This document shows positions 13,853 through 24,096 of a stretch of 64,000 nt of DNA, piece after piece. The position numbers and the translations under genes were made by a program. Each line of letters starts with the position of its first letter. Position 1 is the stretch's first letter. Origin of the DNA: Cupriavidus sp. MP-37 (GTDB taxonomy: Bacteria > Pseudomonadota > Gammaproteobacteria > Burkholderiales > Burkholderiaceae); assembly GCF_020618415.1 (NCBI RefSeq), contig NZ_CP085344.1:2193001-2257000 (forward strand), written 5' to 3'. Under the pieces are notes generated by a model, which searched no databases, was not told the origin of the DNA, and saw nothing but the letters and a program-made list of their open reading frames with translations.

Positions 13853-16649
13853 TCCCGCGGCGGCGGCGATGAAGCAGTACATCGTCGGCATCGACCTTGG
13901 CACCAGCAACACGGTGGTGGCCTACGCCCGGGCCGGCGCCGACGAGATCCGCGTGTTCGACATCGACCAGCTGGTTGCCCCCGGCGAGGTCGCGGCCCGC
14001 CCGCTGCTGCCCTCGGTGCGCTACCACGCGGCGCCGGGCGAGCTCAAGGGCGATGACCTGCAGTTGCCGTGGCAATCGGCCGCCAGCGCCGCCGCGCGCC
14101 GCACCGTGTTCGGGCGCCTGGCGGCGACGCTGGGCGCGCAGGTGCCGGGCCGGCTGGTGGCCAGCGCCAAGAGCTGGCTGTCGCATGCCTCGGTCGACCG
14201 CACCGCGCCGATCCTGCCGTGGGGCGGCGAGGAGGATCTCGACAAGATTTCGCCGGTGGTCGCCAGTGCGAGCTACCTCGGCTACGTCTGCGCCGCCTGG
14301 AACCACCGCTTCCCCGACGCGCCGCTCGAACAGCAGGACGTGGTGCTCACCGTGCCGGCCTCGTTCGACGAGGGCGCGCGCGCGCTGACGCTGGAAGCCG
14401 CGCGCCTCGCGGGCCTGCCGGCGCTGCGGCTGCTGGAAGAGCCGCAGGCCGCGCTCTACGACTGGCTGTTCCACCATCGCCACACGCTGGACCAGGACCT
14501 CGCGCAAACCCGCCTGGTGCTGATCTGCGACGTCGGCGGCGGCACCACCGACCTCACGCTGATCCGCGTGGCGATGCAGGACGGTCAGCCGCAGCTGACA
14601 CGCATTGGCGTGGGCAACCACCTGATGCTCGGCGGCGACAACATGGACCTGGGGCTGGCGCATCAGGTCGAAGCGCGCTTGGGCGGCGGCGCGCCGGCGC
14701 AGCCCCGCCTGTCGGCCGCCAGCCTGTCGCAGCTGGTGGCGCGCTGCCGCGCCGCCAAGGAGCAACTGTTGGGCGCGGACGCGCCCGATGCCGTCAACGT
14801 GACGCTGCTGGGCGCGGGCTCCCGGCTGGTTGGTGGCGCGCGCTCGGTGCAGGTGACGCGGCAGGAAGTCGAACAGCTGGTGGTCGACGGCTTCTTCCCC
14901 AGGGTGCCGGCCAGCGATCGGCCACGGCGCGCGCACGGCGCCATCGTCGAGTTTGGCTTGCCCTATGCCGCCGACCCCGCCGTGACCCGCCACGTCGCCG
15001 CCTTCCTGGGCCAGCATGCCGCACAAGCGCGCGCCGCGCTCGGGATGGAGGACGCGCCGGACGAGGCGCTGCCGGTGCCCGACACGCTGCTGCTCAACGG
15101 CGGCGTGTTCCGCGCGCAGGCACTGGCCGGGCGCATCGCCGAGACGCTGGGCGACTGGCGCGGCGCGCCGCTGCAGGTGCTGCACAACGCCGATCCCGAC
15201 ATTGCCGTGGCCCGCGGCGCGGTCGCGTACGCGCGCGCACGCGCGGGCGAGGCGCCGCGCATCGGCGGCGGCTCGGCGCGCAGCTATTTCCTGGTGCTCG
15301 ACGATGGCGCCGCGGGCCAGCAAGGGATCTGCCTGCTGCCGCGCGGCACCGAGGAAGGCCACGAAATCCATCTGAGCGACCGCACCTTCGCCTTGCGGCT
15401 CGGCCATCCGGTGCAGTTCCACCTGGTTTCGTCGGTGGCCGAGACGCCCTACCAGCCCGGCGCGCTGACCGACCTGTCCGGCGGCGACTTCGTGCGCCTG
15501 CCGCCGATCGCTACCGTGGTGCCCACGCGCGGCGCCGGCGGCCCGCGCGAAACGCCGGTGCAGATCACCACCGCGCTGACCGAGGTCGGTACGCTCGAAG
15601 TCCACTGCATCAACATCGAGGATGCCGCGCAGCGCTGGCGCCTGGAGTTCCAGTTGCGCGGCAACGACGCCGCGGCGGCGCCCCCGGCGCCGACGGCTCA
15701 CCCGTCGCTGCCGCAGGCGCTGGAGCTGATCGACCGCACCTTCGGCGCGCGCTCGCAGGAGGTCGGGCCGAAGGAGGTCAAGCGCCTGCGTGCGCAGCTG
15801 GAGCAGATCCTGGGCGCGCGCGAGCAATGGCACAGCGCGCTGCTGCGCGAGCTGTTCGGCGCCTTGTGGGAGCGCGCCCGGCGCCGCCGCCGCACGGCCG
15901 ACCATGAGCGCCTGTGGCTAAACCTGGCCGGCTATTGCGTGCGTCCCGGCTTCGGCTATCCGCTCGACGAATGGCGCGTCGCGCAGCTCTGGTCGCAGTA
16001 CGACCAGGGCATCCAGTACGTCAACGAAAGCCAGAACTGGTCGGAATGGTGGACGCTGTGGCGGCGCGCCGCCGGCGGGCTGGACGAAAGCGCGCAGCTG
16101 CGCCTGCTGGAAGACATGGCCTTCTACCTGCAGCCGCCGGGCAGCGCGCACTTCAAGAAGCCGGCCGGGCCCACCCGTGGCGGCTATGCCGACATGGTGC
16201 GGCTGGCCGGCTCGCTCGAGCGCCTGCCCGTCGATGCCAAGACCGAACTGGCCGAGTGGCTGCTGACCCGGCTGCGCAAGCCGTCCGAGAACAACCAGGG
16301 CTGGTGGGCGGTGGGCCGCATCGGCGCGCGCATGCCGTTCTACGGCAGCGCGCACAGCGTGGTGCCGGCCGACACCGCCGGCAAATGGCTGGATGCCATC
16401 CTCGCGCTCGACTGGAAAAAGGTCGAGCCGGCCGCGTTCGCCGCGGTGCAGATCGCGCGCATGACCGGCGACCGCACCCGCGACCTGCCGGACCAGATGC
16501 GCGCGAACGTGGTGCGCCGGCTGGAAGCCGCCAACGCGCCGCCAGGCTGGATCGCCATGGTGCGCGAGGTGGTGGCGCTCGATGCCGCGGACGAAGGACG
16601 GGTGTTCGGCGAGGCGCTGCCGGCGGGCCTCAAGCTGATCGCGGGATAG
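13845..16649 (+). CDS. large Hsp70 family protein with C-terminal DUF3731-type extension
   Basis: 934 residues: an Hsp70 ATPase (phosphate loops GIDLGTSNTVV near residue 15 and ICDVGGGTTDLTL near 225; LLEEPQAALYDW; LLNGGVFRAQ), a beta-rich region to about 610, then a ~320-residue helical C-terminal extension (SLPQALELIDRTFGARSQEVG onward) matching the DUF3731 type seen on such proteins. The extension is rich in Trp and Arg and is far larger than an Hsp70 lid. The chosen ATG overlaps the previous gene by 8 bases; a second ATG eight codons later (13869) is an equally likely start, since neither has a clear ribosome site. Together with the two genes before it this makes a three-gene operon of unknown function. 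Confidence 0.85.
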
Positions 16650-16704
16650 CCCGGCAAGCCACTTATCTGCCACTTGTCGGCGCGAATGGGGCCGATGACC
16701 TACG

Positions 16705-17484
16705 ATGACGGTAGGCTCCCTGGGATCCATCGTGCAGCCGTCCGCCCGCCATCCCTTGTTCGCTTTGCTCGCCGTTGCCGTGGCTGCCATGGCCTCGGCC
16801 GGGCCGTGCCGCGCGGCCGACGACGCGCGGCTGAAGCAGCGCGCGGAGATGGTCAGCGAGATTGCGGCAATCGATGCCGGCGCCGGCGTGCCGAACCGCA
16901 GCCACGGCATCGCCCCGCGCGTCATGGCCGTGATGGGCGAGGTGCCCCGCCATGAGTTCGTGCCCGACCCGCAGAAGCCGCACGCCTACGAAAACCGGCC
17001 GCTACCGATCGGCCATGGCCAGACCATCTCGCAGCCGTATATCGTCGCGCTGATGACCGACCTGCTGCGGGTCCAGCCCGGCGACAGCGTGCTCGAAATC
17101 GGCACCGGCTCCGGCTACCAGGCGGCGGTGCTGAGCCAGCTGGCGCGCGCGGTCTACACCATCGAGATCATCGAGCCGCTCGGGCGCCAGGCGTGCGAGC
17201 GCCTGCAGCGGCTGGCCTACCGGCAGGTGGCGTGCAAGGTGGGCGACGGCTACTACGGCTGGGACGAGCATGCCCCCTATGACGCCATCGTCGTCACCGC
17301 CGCGGCCAGCCACGTGCCGCCGCCGCTGATCCGCCAGCTCAAGCCGGGCGGGCGCATGGTGATCCCGGTGGGCGCGCAGTTCCTGACGCAGTACCTGCTG
17401 CTGGTCGAAAAAGCCGCGGACGGCGCCGTCACCACCCGGCAGATCCTGCCGGTGCGCTTCGTGCCGCTGGTCGGCAAGCACTGA
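16705..17484 (+). CDS. pcm: protein-L-isoaspartate O-methyltransferase with a predicted signal peptide
   Basis: 259 residues. From about residue 48 it is a standard isoaspartyl methyltransferase: VPRHEFVPD, the Pcm-specific IGHGQTISQPYIVALM, the SAM loop VLEIGTGSGYQAAVL and the post-I region YTIEIIEPL. Such enzymes methylate damaged isoaspartyl residues to start their repair. Unusually, the first ~38 residues look like a secretory signal (hydrophobic LFALLAVAVAAMASAG ending in CRA-AD). If real, the enzyme acts in the periplasm, where SAM is not expected. An internal ATG (MVSEIAAID, near residue 49) would give a cytoplasmic form. The ribosome site at 16705 is weak, so localisation is open. It is 30 bases before the next gene. 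Confidence 0.88.
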   Translation: MTVGSLGSIVQPSARHPLFALLAVAVAAMASAGPCRAADDARLKQRAEMVSEIAAIDAGAGVPNRSHGIAPRVMAVMGEVPRHEFVPDPQKPHAYENRPLPIGHGQTISQPYIVALMTDLLRVQPGDSVLEIGTGSGYQAAVLSQLARAVYTIEIIEPLGRQACERLQRLAYRQVACKVGDGYYGWDEHAPYDAIVVTAAASHVPPPLIRQLKPGGRMVIPVGAQFLTQYLLLVEKAADGAVTTRQILPVRFVPLVGKH

Positions 17485-17513
17485 GGCGCGCCACCGGCTG
17501 GCCGCCTCATGCG

Positions 17514-19937
17514 ATGAGCGCGATGAGCCCGATGAGCGCGATGCCACGTCCGCCGCTGTTTGCCCTGGCCCTGCTCTCCGCCGCCGCGCTCGGCTATGAA
17601 ATCCTGCTGATGCGGCTGCTTTCCATCATCCTGTGGCATCACTTCGCCTACATGATGATCAGCGTGGCGCTGCTGGGCTACGGCGCCGCGGGAGCGCTGG
17701 TGGCCCTGGCGCAGCCCACGCTGGTGCGGCATTTCGTGCCGGTGTTTGCCGGCGGCGCGCTGCTGTTCGGCATCAGCGCCATGGCCTGCTTCGGGCTCGC
17801 GCAGCGGGTCGGGTTCAACCCGCTGGAAATCCTGTGGGAGCCATCGCAGCCGCTGCGCCTGGTGGTGATCTACCTGCTGCTGTTCGTGCCCTTCCTGTGC
17901 GCGGCCACCAGCGTGTGCCTGTGTTTTGCCCGCTTTTCCCTGCAGGTGCCCCGCCTCTACAGCTTCGATATCCTCGGCGCCGGGCTCGGTTCACTGGGCA
18001 TCGTCGCCGCGCTGTTCGTGCTCGAGCCGATCGGTGCGCTGCGCCTGGTCAGCATGGCAGGCATGGCGGCGGCGGCGCTGGCCTGCCTGGAATGCCGCTC
18101 GCATCGCCCCTGGCTGCCGGCGCTGCTGCTGGCGGCGGCAGCCGTGCCGGCGGCGATCCCCGGCGGCTGGATGGCGTTGCGGCCGTCGGAGTACAAAGAA
18201 CTGAGCCAGGCGCTGCGCATCCGCGACGCGCGCGTGGTGGCGCAGCGCTCGAGTCCCCTGGGCCTGGTCACGGTGGTCGAGAGTCCGTCGATCCCGCTGC
18301 GCCATGCGCCCGGGCTCAGCCTGAATGCCACCGCGGAACCGCCGCCGCAGCTTGCCGTGTTTACCGACGGCGACGGCCTGAGCGCGCTCAACCGCCATGA
18401 CGGCCGGCCCGAGCCGCTGGCCTACCTTGGCGACCTGACCTCGGCCCTGCCGTATCACCTGTTGCACGCGCCATGCGTGCTGGTGCTGGGCAGCGGTGCC
18501 GGCGCCGACGTGCTGCAGGCGCTTTACCACGGCGCCAGCGCGGTCGATGCCGTCGAGTTGAACCCGCAGGTGATCGGGCTGGTGCAGGACCGCTTCGGCA
18601 CGTTCTCCGGCAAGCCGTACAGCGCCGCCGGCGTGCAGCTGCATGTCGGCGAGGCGCGGGGCTTCCTGGCGGCCAGCAACCGGCACTACGACCTGATCCA
18701 GGTGGCGCTGCTGGACTCCTTCAGTACCTCGTCGGCGGGCCTGTATGCGCTCTCCGAAAGCTATCTCTATACCGTGGAAGCGTTCGGGGAATACCTGCGC
18801 CACTTGCGGCCCGGCGGCCTGCTGGCGATCACGCGCTGGGTCTCGCTGCCGCCGCGCGACATCCCGAAACTGTTCGCCACCGCCGTGGCGGCGATGGCAC
18901 GCGCGGGCGTTCCCGATCCGTCGCGCCGGCTGGTGCTGGTGCGCGGCTGGAAGACCGCCACGCTGCTGGTGAAGCACGGCGACTTCCAGCCCGCGGACAT
19001 CGACGCGCTGCGTGACTTCGCCCAGGCCCGCTCGTTCGACGTCGAATACCATCCCGGCATCCGGCCGGGCGAGGCCAACCGCTACAACGTGCTCGACCAG
19101 CCGGAATTCTTCGCCGCCGCGCAGGCCCTGCTCGGGGCGGAGCGCGAACGCTTCCTGTCGCGTTACAAGTTCGACGTGCGGCCCGCCACCGACGACCGGC
19201 CGTACTTCTTCCACTTCTTCAAATGGCGCACGCTGCCGGAGCTGATCGCGCTGAAGGCGCAGGGCGGGCTGCCCTTGCTGGACTGGGGTTATCCGGTGCT
19301 GGTGGCGACGCTGCTGCAGGCCACGGCCGCGGCGCTGCTGCTGATCGGCGTGCCGCTGCGGGTGCTGCGGCGGCGCGCGGCGGCGCCACCCATGGCGGCA
19401 TGGCGCACCGGCTTCTATTTCGTCGCGGTCGGCCTGGGCTTCATGTTCGTCGAGATCGCCTTTATCCAGAAGTTCATCCTGTTCCTGAGCCACCCGCTCT
19501 ATGCCGTCGCCGTGGTGCTGTGCGCGTTCCTGTGCTTTGCCGGGCTGGGCAGCCGCTATGCCCCGCGCCTGCCCGGGCACGGCCGGCACCAGGCGGCGCT
19601 GGCGATCGGCGGCATCTGTGCCGCGTCGCTGGTCTATCTCGCGGCCCTGCCGCTGGTGTTCAGGCTGCTGATCGCCTTGCCGGACCCGGCCAGGATCGGC
19701 ATCGCGGTGGCGCTGATCGCGCCGCTGGCCTTCCTGATGGGCATGCCGTTCCCGCTCGCCCTGTCCAGGGTCGCGGCGCGCGACGGCACGCTGGTGCCGT
19801 GGGCCTGGGGCATCAACGCCTGCGCCTCGGTGGTGGCGGCGGTGCTGGCCACGCTGCTGGCCATCCACGCCGGGTTTACGGTGGTGGTGCTGGTGGCGCT
19901 GCTGCTGTACGCAGCGGCAGCGCTGGCGTGCCCGTGA
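17514..19937 (+). CDS. polytopic membrane protein with a spermidine-synthase-like domain
   Basis: 807 residues. The N-terminal third is a set of hydrophobic helices (first: LFALALLSAAALGYEILLM; several more to ~residue 220), the middle (~250-560) is a Rossmann methyltransferase domain of the spermidine-synthase type (LVLGSGAGADVLQALYHGA, VDAVELNPQVIGLV, GEARGFLAAS, then LLDSFSTSSAGLYALSESYLYT), and the C-terminal third is again membrane-spanning. A true spermidine synthase is soluble and much smaller. The product and amine substrate are unknown. It could make or modify a membrane-bound polyamine-like compound. The start is uncertain among four close ATG codons (17514, 17523, 17532, 17541). 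Confidence 0.8.
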   Translation: MSAMSPMSAMPRPPLFALALLSAAALGYEILLMRLLSIILWHHFAYMMISVALLGYGAAGALVALAQPTLVRHFVPVFAGGALLFGISAMACFGLAQRVGFNPLEILWEPSQPLRLVVIYLLLFVPFLCAATSVCLCFARFSLQVPRLYSFDILGAGLGSLGIVAALFVLEPIGALRLVSMAGMAAAALACLECRSHRPWLPALLLAAAAVPAAIPGGWMALRPSEYKELSQALRIRDARVVAQRSSPLGLVTVVESPSIPLRHAPGLSLNATAEPPPQLAVFTDGDGLSALNRHDGRPEPLAYLGDLTSALPYHLLHAPCVLVLGSGAGADVLQALYHGASAVDAVELNPQVIGLVQDRFGTFSGKPYSAAGVQLHVGEARGFLAASNRHYDLIQVALLDSFSTSSAGLYALSESYLYTVEAFGEYLRHLRPGGLLAITRWVSLPPRDIPKLFATAVAAMARAGVPDPSRRLVLVRGWKTATLLVKHGDFQPADIDALRDFAQARSFDVEYHPGIRPGEANRYNVLDQPEFFAAAQALLGAERERFLSRYKFDVRPATDDRPYFFHFFKWRTLPELIALKAQGGLPLLDWGYPVLVATLLQATAAALLLIGVPLRVLRRRAAAPPMAAWRTGFYFVAVGLGFMFVEIAFIQKFILFLSHPLYAVAVVLCAFLCFAGLGSRYAPRLPGHGRHQAALAIGGICAASLVYLAALPLVFRLLIALPDPARIGIAVALIAPLAFLMGMPFPLALSRVAARDGTLVPWAWGINACASVVAAVLATLLAIHAGFTVVVLVALLLYAAAALACP

Positions 19938-19954
19938 GGTGCTGCCGTGCCGCG

Positions 19955-20833
19955 TCAGCCCGCGGCCGCGTTGCCCTGGGCCGCGTGCAAGGCCGTCTGG
20001 CCTGGCAGGCGCGGCACGAAGCGGTGACGGTCGATCTCGCCGCCGCGCGCCACCAGGATGGTGCCCTCGGGAATCTCTTCCCATACGCCCTGCACGTCGA
20101 TCAGCGGCTCCGACAGGACCAGGAAGGCGTCGTCGCCGGCGGCGGCGATGCGCGGGTCGTCCGGATAGAGTTCGCGCAGCTGCCGGAACGAGGTGCTGTG
20201 GAACAGCGACCGCGAGTTGGTCTCGCTCGAATAGCGCACCGCCACGATCTGCCGGCCGTCGGTCACGCAGACCGTCATGTTGAGCGGAAACTGCACGTCA
20301 TGGCGCCGCCCGACGTCCTCGATCAGCCCGGCCATCTGCTCCAGCGCGCCGACCGGATCGCGCTCCAGGCCGAAGGTCAGCGCCAGGAAGAACATGACCT
20401 CGGAGTCGGTCGAGCCCTCGATCCAGCGGAACAGGTGCGGCGCCACCGCCATCATCAGTTCGCGCCGCACCAGCGGATAGTCGCGGATCAGGCCATTGTG
20501 GACGAACAGCCAGCGGCCGAAGCGGAACGGATGGCAGTTGGTCTCCTGCGTCGGCGTGCCGGTGGCGGCGCGCACGTGCGCGACGAACATCGGCGCGCGC
20601 ACCGCCCGGGCGGTCTCGCGCAGGTTGGTGTCGCTCCACGCCGGGTGCAGGCAGCGGTAGCGGAACGGCACCTCGGCATGGCGCCCGTACCAGCCGACGC
20701 CGAAGCCGTCGCCGTTGGTGGTGGTATGGCCGAGCCGGGAATTCAGGCTCTGGTCGATCAGCGAGTGTTCCGGCTGGAACAGCACCGTTTCCAGGGCAAC
20801 GGATCTGCCCGAGTAAGCCAGCCAGCGGCACAT
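19955..20833 (-). CDS. class II glutamine amidotransferase (YafJ/GAT_4 type)
   Basis: 292 residues beginning Met-Cys-Arg-Trp-Leu; after removal of Met the Cys becomes the N-terminal nucleophile of an Ntn glutaminase. Further family marks are LGHTTTNGDGFGVGWY, VAHVRAATGTPTQETNCHPF and the oxyanion segment FVHNGLIRDY. Length and architecture match stand-alone class II amidotransferases such as YafJ, whose acceptor is not known; there is no synthetase domain attached. The start is strongly supported by GGAGGAG 5 bases upstream of the ATG at 20833, which removes a long open extension to 21133. It is convergent with the preceding gene with an 18-base gap. Confidence 0.85.
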   Translation of the reverse strand: MCRWLAYSGRSVALETVLFQPEHSLIDQSLNSRLGHTTTNGDGFGVGWYGRHAEVPFRYRCLHPAWSDTNLRETARAVRAPMFVAHVRAATGTPTQETNCHPFRFGRWLFVHNGLIRDYPLVRRELMMAVAPHLFRWIEGSTDSEVMFFLALTFGLERDPVGALEQMAGLIEDVGRRHDVQFPLNMTVCVTDGRQIVAVRYSSETNSRSLFHSTSFRQLRELYPDDPRIAAAGDDAFLVLSEPLIDVQGVWEEIPEGTILVARGGEIDRHRFVPRLPGQTALHAAQGNAAAG

Positions 20834-20972
20834 ATTGCTCCTCCTTGTCCGGTGCGGGTGCGGCGCGGTGCCCTCCGCCCCACACTCCAGTTGTAGGACG
20901 GGGCGGCGCGAACGGCAAAGAAATGATCCGTCAGGCACCTGCCGGCGCACCGGCACCCCGGCCCTCCGGGGC

Positions 20973-22670
20973 TCAGGTGAAGCGGTAGGCCAGCGAAATG
21001 ATGACCGGCCCCAGCACCGGCAACAGCACGTTGGCGATGGCATAGGTGATGGTGTAGCCCAGCAGCGGTACCGAGCTCTGGCTGACGGCCAGGATGGCGC
21101 TGATCGCCGGGGTGCTGACATGCTGCCCCGCAATCGCGCCGACCAGCAGCGGGCCCTCGATCCTGAGCAGCTTGTGCCCGATCCACAAGGACAAGCACGC
21201 CGGTCCGAGCGACACCGCCAGCCCGATCAGCGGCAGCACCGCACCGTGCTCGCGGATCAGCGCGATCGCATCCGGCCCGGCCGACAGCCCGACGCAGGCG
21301 ACGAACACCGCCAGCCCGAGGTCCTTCAGGAGCTGCACCGCGGACGCGGGAAAGGTGCCGAGCGACGGTTTCCGCCCATGGATCCAGCCGAACACCAGCC
21401 CGCTCAGCAGCGCCCCGCCGCCGCTGCCCAGCGTCAGGTGCATGCCGCCCGCATGCAGGCTCAGCGTGCCGACCAGCAAGCCCGCCAGGATCCCCACGCA
21501 CAGGAACACCAGGTCGGTCGCCTCGCTGGCCCTGACCTCGACGCCGATGCCGTTGATGGCCTCGGACAGCGAAGGCTCCAGGCCGACGATGGTGATCACG
21601 TCGCCCAGCTGCAGCGGCGTCGAGCGCGTGATCGGCAGCGACAGTCCCGAGCGCCGCACTTCCAGCACCCAGACCTCGCGCAGCCGGCGCGGACCGGCCT
21701 GGCGCGCCAGCTCGCCGAGGGTCTTGCCGTTGACGCGGCGCCGGTTCACCACCACCTGCTTTTCGACCAGCTGGATGGCATCGGTGTGCGCCTCGGGCAG
21801 CAGCACTTCCGGGCCGATCAGCGCGGCGGCCTTCAGCAGGTTGCTGCGGATGCCGACCATGGCGACGATATCGCCGGCCTGCACGGCGTCGTCATCGCCC
21901 AGCTCGATGCTGGTTCCGCCCCGCAGCACCTTGACCACCGACGCCCGGCCGCCGACCTGGTGCTGCAGCTGGCTGACCGTGATGCCGGCGGCCTGCTGCA
22001 CCGCGTAGGCGCGCCCGATCAGCCGCGGCAGCGCCGGCTGGGTCGCCACGTCGTCGTCGGATGCGGCCTCCATGCGCGCCGCGACCTCGCGCGCAGCCTG
22101 GCGCAGGTCGATGCCGAGCAGCGCCGGCGCGATCTGGCTGGTGAAGAACACGATGCTGATCAGCCCGACCAGGTAGGTCAGCGTATACGCGGTGGCGATA
22201 TTGGCCTCGTAGCGGCCCACGGTGGCGGCGTCCAGGCCCAGGTGCTTGAGCGCTTCGGCGGCGGTGCCCACCACCGCCGACTCGGTCGCGGCGCCGGCGG
22301 CCAGCCCGGCGGCAGTGCCCGGATCGAAACCCAGGTAAGCCGCCGCGCCCAGCGAGATGGCCAGCACCACCACCGCCTCCACCACCGGCAGCACCATATA
22401 GCGCAGGCTCGAGCGGTTCAGGTTGGCAAAGAACTGCGGCCCGCCGGAATAACCCATGGCGAAGATAAACAAGGCAAAGGCCAGGTCCTTCAGTTCGCCA
22501 TGCATCTGGCAGCCGGTCTGGCCCATGAACAGCGCCACGATCAGCGTGCCGCACACGCCCCCCAGCTGGATCGGTCCGACCCGCGCCTTGCCGACGAAGT
22601 AGCCGAGTCCGACGGTGATGAACAGCACCAGCAATGGGTTGGCGGCAAAGACATCAACGGTACAGGTCAT
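20973..22670 (-). CDS. AspT-type aspartate:alanine exchanger family transporter
   Basis: 565 residues, matching the AAE (aspartate:alanine exchanger) family. It has two hydrophobic halves (helices ~10-180 and ~380-565) separated by a hydrophilic region with two TrkA-C (RCK-C) type domains (~205-375). Conserved glycine-rich helices include GYFVGKARVGPIQLGGVCG, FALFIFAMGYSGGPQFF and AGLAAGAATESAVVG. Family members exchange dicarboxylates and amino acids across the inner membrane; the actual substrate is not readable. It begins 34 bases after batD on the same strand and may be the last gene of the Bat operon, though no good ribosome site precedes the ATG at 22670. Confidence 0.85.
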   Translation of the reverse strand: MTCTVDVFAANPLLVLFITVGLGYFVGKARVGPIQLGGVCGTLIVALFMGQTGCQMHGELKDLAFALFIFAMGYSGGPQFFANLNRSSLRYMVLPVVEAVVVLAISLGAAAYLGFDPGTAAGLAAGAATESAVVGTAAEALKHLGLDAATVGRYEANIATAYTLTYLVGLISIVFFTSQIAPALLGIDLRQAAREVAARMEAASDDDVATQPALPRLIGRAYAVQQAAGITVSQLQHQVGGRASVVKVLRGGTSIELGDDDAVQAGDIVAMVGIRSNLLKAAALIGPEVLLPEAHTDAIQLVEKQVVVNRRRVNGKTLGELARQAGPRRLREVWVLEVRRSGLSLPITRSTPLQLGDVITIVGLEPSLSEAINGIGVEVRASEATDLVFLCVGILAGLLVGTLSLHAGGMHLTLGSGGGALLSGLVFGWIHGRKPSLGTFPASAVQLLKDLGLAVFVACVGLSAGPDAIALIREHGAVLPLIGLAVSLGPACLSLWIGHKLLRIEGPLLVGAIAGQHVSTPAISAILAVSQSSVPLLGYTITYAIANVLLPVLGPVIISLAYRFT

Positions 22671-22704
22671 GGGGGGCGCGGGTTGATGGGTCGAAACGGC
22701 GGGG

Positions 22705-24096
22705 TCAGGGATTGAGCGGTGGCAGCGCGGGCCGGGCCCGGCGCCGGCGCGGCGGCGTGGGCCTGGCGTGGCGGCCCAGCGCCTGGGCGAGCGGGTTGCC
22801 GTCCCAGGCGGAGCGGGCCGGCGCCGCCCCGTAGAGATGGCGCTGCAGGCCGGTGACGGCGTCGGCCAGCGCGGCATCGCCGACGGCTTCGGCCCAGGCC
22901 GCGGGCGTGGTGCCGTGGGCGGCGCGGGTCCAGCCGTCCAGCGCCTGGCTGGCGGCAGCGGCATCGCCCGCGCGGCAGGCCTGCAAGGTCGCCGCCAGGC
23001 GCGCGTCGGCGCGCCCGGCGCGGGCGCGCCGGCGCTCGGCTTGCCGTTGCCGCAGGCGTGCCAGGCGCGGCCGCAGCCGGCGCCACAGCACGGCCAGCAC
23101 GGCGGCGCCGAGCAGCGCGCCCGCGCCCCACAGCAGCGTGCGCCACGGCCAGCCGCCCTCGCCCGGCACCGCGCCGGCCGGCGGCCCGCCCGGCGCCAGC
23201 GCCCCGGCGTTGCGCGCCGCGGCCACCACGACCCTGACCGCCGGCGCTTCGGACCTGGCCGGCTGCCGCGTGGCCGGATCGACCCAGTCCGCCGTGACCG
23301 CGGGCAACGTATACGTGCCGGGCCGCTCGAAGACATAGGTCAGCGCATCCACGCGCGTGCCGCCCGGTCCCGGCGCGTCGCGGGCCTGGTCGGACAGCCG
23401 CGCATCGGCGCGAAACAGGCGCACGCCGCGCGGCGCCGCGGCATGCGGCGGCACGATCCTCATCGCCTGGGTCTGCGGCGCAAAGGTGGTGACGGTGCGC
23501 ACCAGCGCATCGCCCGCATGCAGCCTGACCGCGCCGTGGTCGGGGTCACGGTCCAGCGTCTGCGTCACGGTGAGCCGGGCCACCGGCAACAACGGCCCGG
23601 CCGCGCTGCCGCGCGCCGCCGGCGCGCCCGCCCCGCCGGTGCCAGCCCGGATCGTGGTGACGGGCAAGGTGACACTGCCCTCGCGCGGCGCGCCGTCATC
23701 GCCGGCGTAGGTAAAACGGATGGTCGCGGCCGGCAGCCGGAACTCGCCATCCTGCTCCGCGGTAAAGGCGTAGCTCTTGCGGATGCCGGCATAGGTCACG
23801 CCATCGATGGTCTCGGTGGAATTCACCGCGCGCGCATCCGGCAAGGTCACCATCGCGCCCGGTACTTCGAGTGCCGGGAACGCGGGCGCCGACAAGAAAT
23901 AGTTGGGCGCCAGGATGGTGACATCGATGCTGACCTGCTGGCCCACCAGCAGCGGCTGGCGCGCGCCCACTTCGACGCGCACGGTGGGCGCGGCGGCGGC
24001 GCGCGCCAGCCACGGCCACAGCCACGCCGCCAGCAGCAGGAGCAGCGGCGCAACGCGGCGCAGCCACCCGCGGCGGGGCACAGCGCCGCCCCTCAT
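22705..24096 (-). CDS. BatD-family protein (oxygen-tolerance/VWA operon accessory)
   Basis: 463 residues. The N-terminus is a signal peptide (RRVAPLLLLLAAWLWPWLARAAAAP). It is followed by beta-rich periplasmic domains typical of BatD, starting with VRVEVGARQPLLVGQQVSIDVTILAPNYF. There is one membrane helix near residue 330 (WRTLLWGAGALLGAAVLAVLW) and a basic, alanine-rich cytoplasmic tail. BatD proteins accompany BatA and BatB von Willebrand proteins and a MoxR ATPase; their exact role is unknown, with links to aerotolerance and envelope stability. The start overlaps the stop of the previous gene by 4 bases (ATGA). Confidence 0.82.
   Translation of the reverse strand: MRGGAVPRRGWLRRVAPLLLLLAAWLWPWLARAAAAPTVRVEVGARQPLLVGQQVSIDVTILAPNYFLSAPAFPALEVPGAMVTLPDARAVNSTETIDGVTYAGIRKSYAFTAEQDGEFRLPAATIRFTYAGDDGAPREGSVTLPVTTIRAGTGGAGAPAARGSAAGPLLPVARLTVTQTLDRDPDHGAVRLHAGDALVRTVTTFAPQTQAMRIVPPHAAAPRGVRLFRADARLSDQARDAPGPGGTRVDALTYVFERPGTYTLPAVTADWVDPATRQPARSEAPAVRVVVAAARNAGALAPGGPPAGAVPGEGGWPWRTLLWGAGALLGAAVLAVLWRRLRPRLARLRQRQAERRRARAGRADARLAATLQACRAGDAAAASQALDGWTRAAHGTTPAAWAEAVGDAALADAVTGLQRHLYGAAPARSAWDGNPLAQALGRHARPTPPRRRRARPALPPLNP

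Noticed and set aside
17514..19937. Calling this gene speE
   Set aside because: Only the nucleotide-binding fold is shared; size, membrane helices and the active-site region differ from real spermidine synthase.
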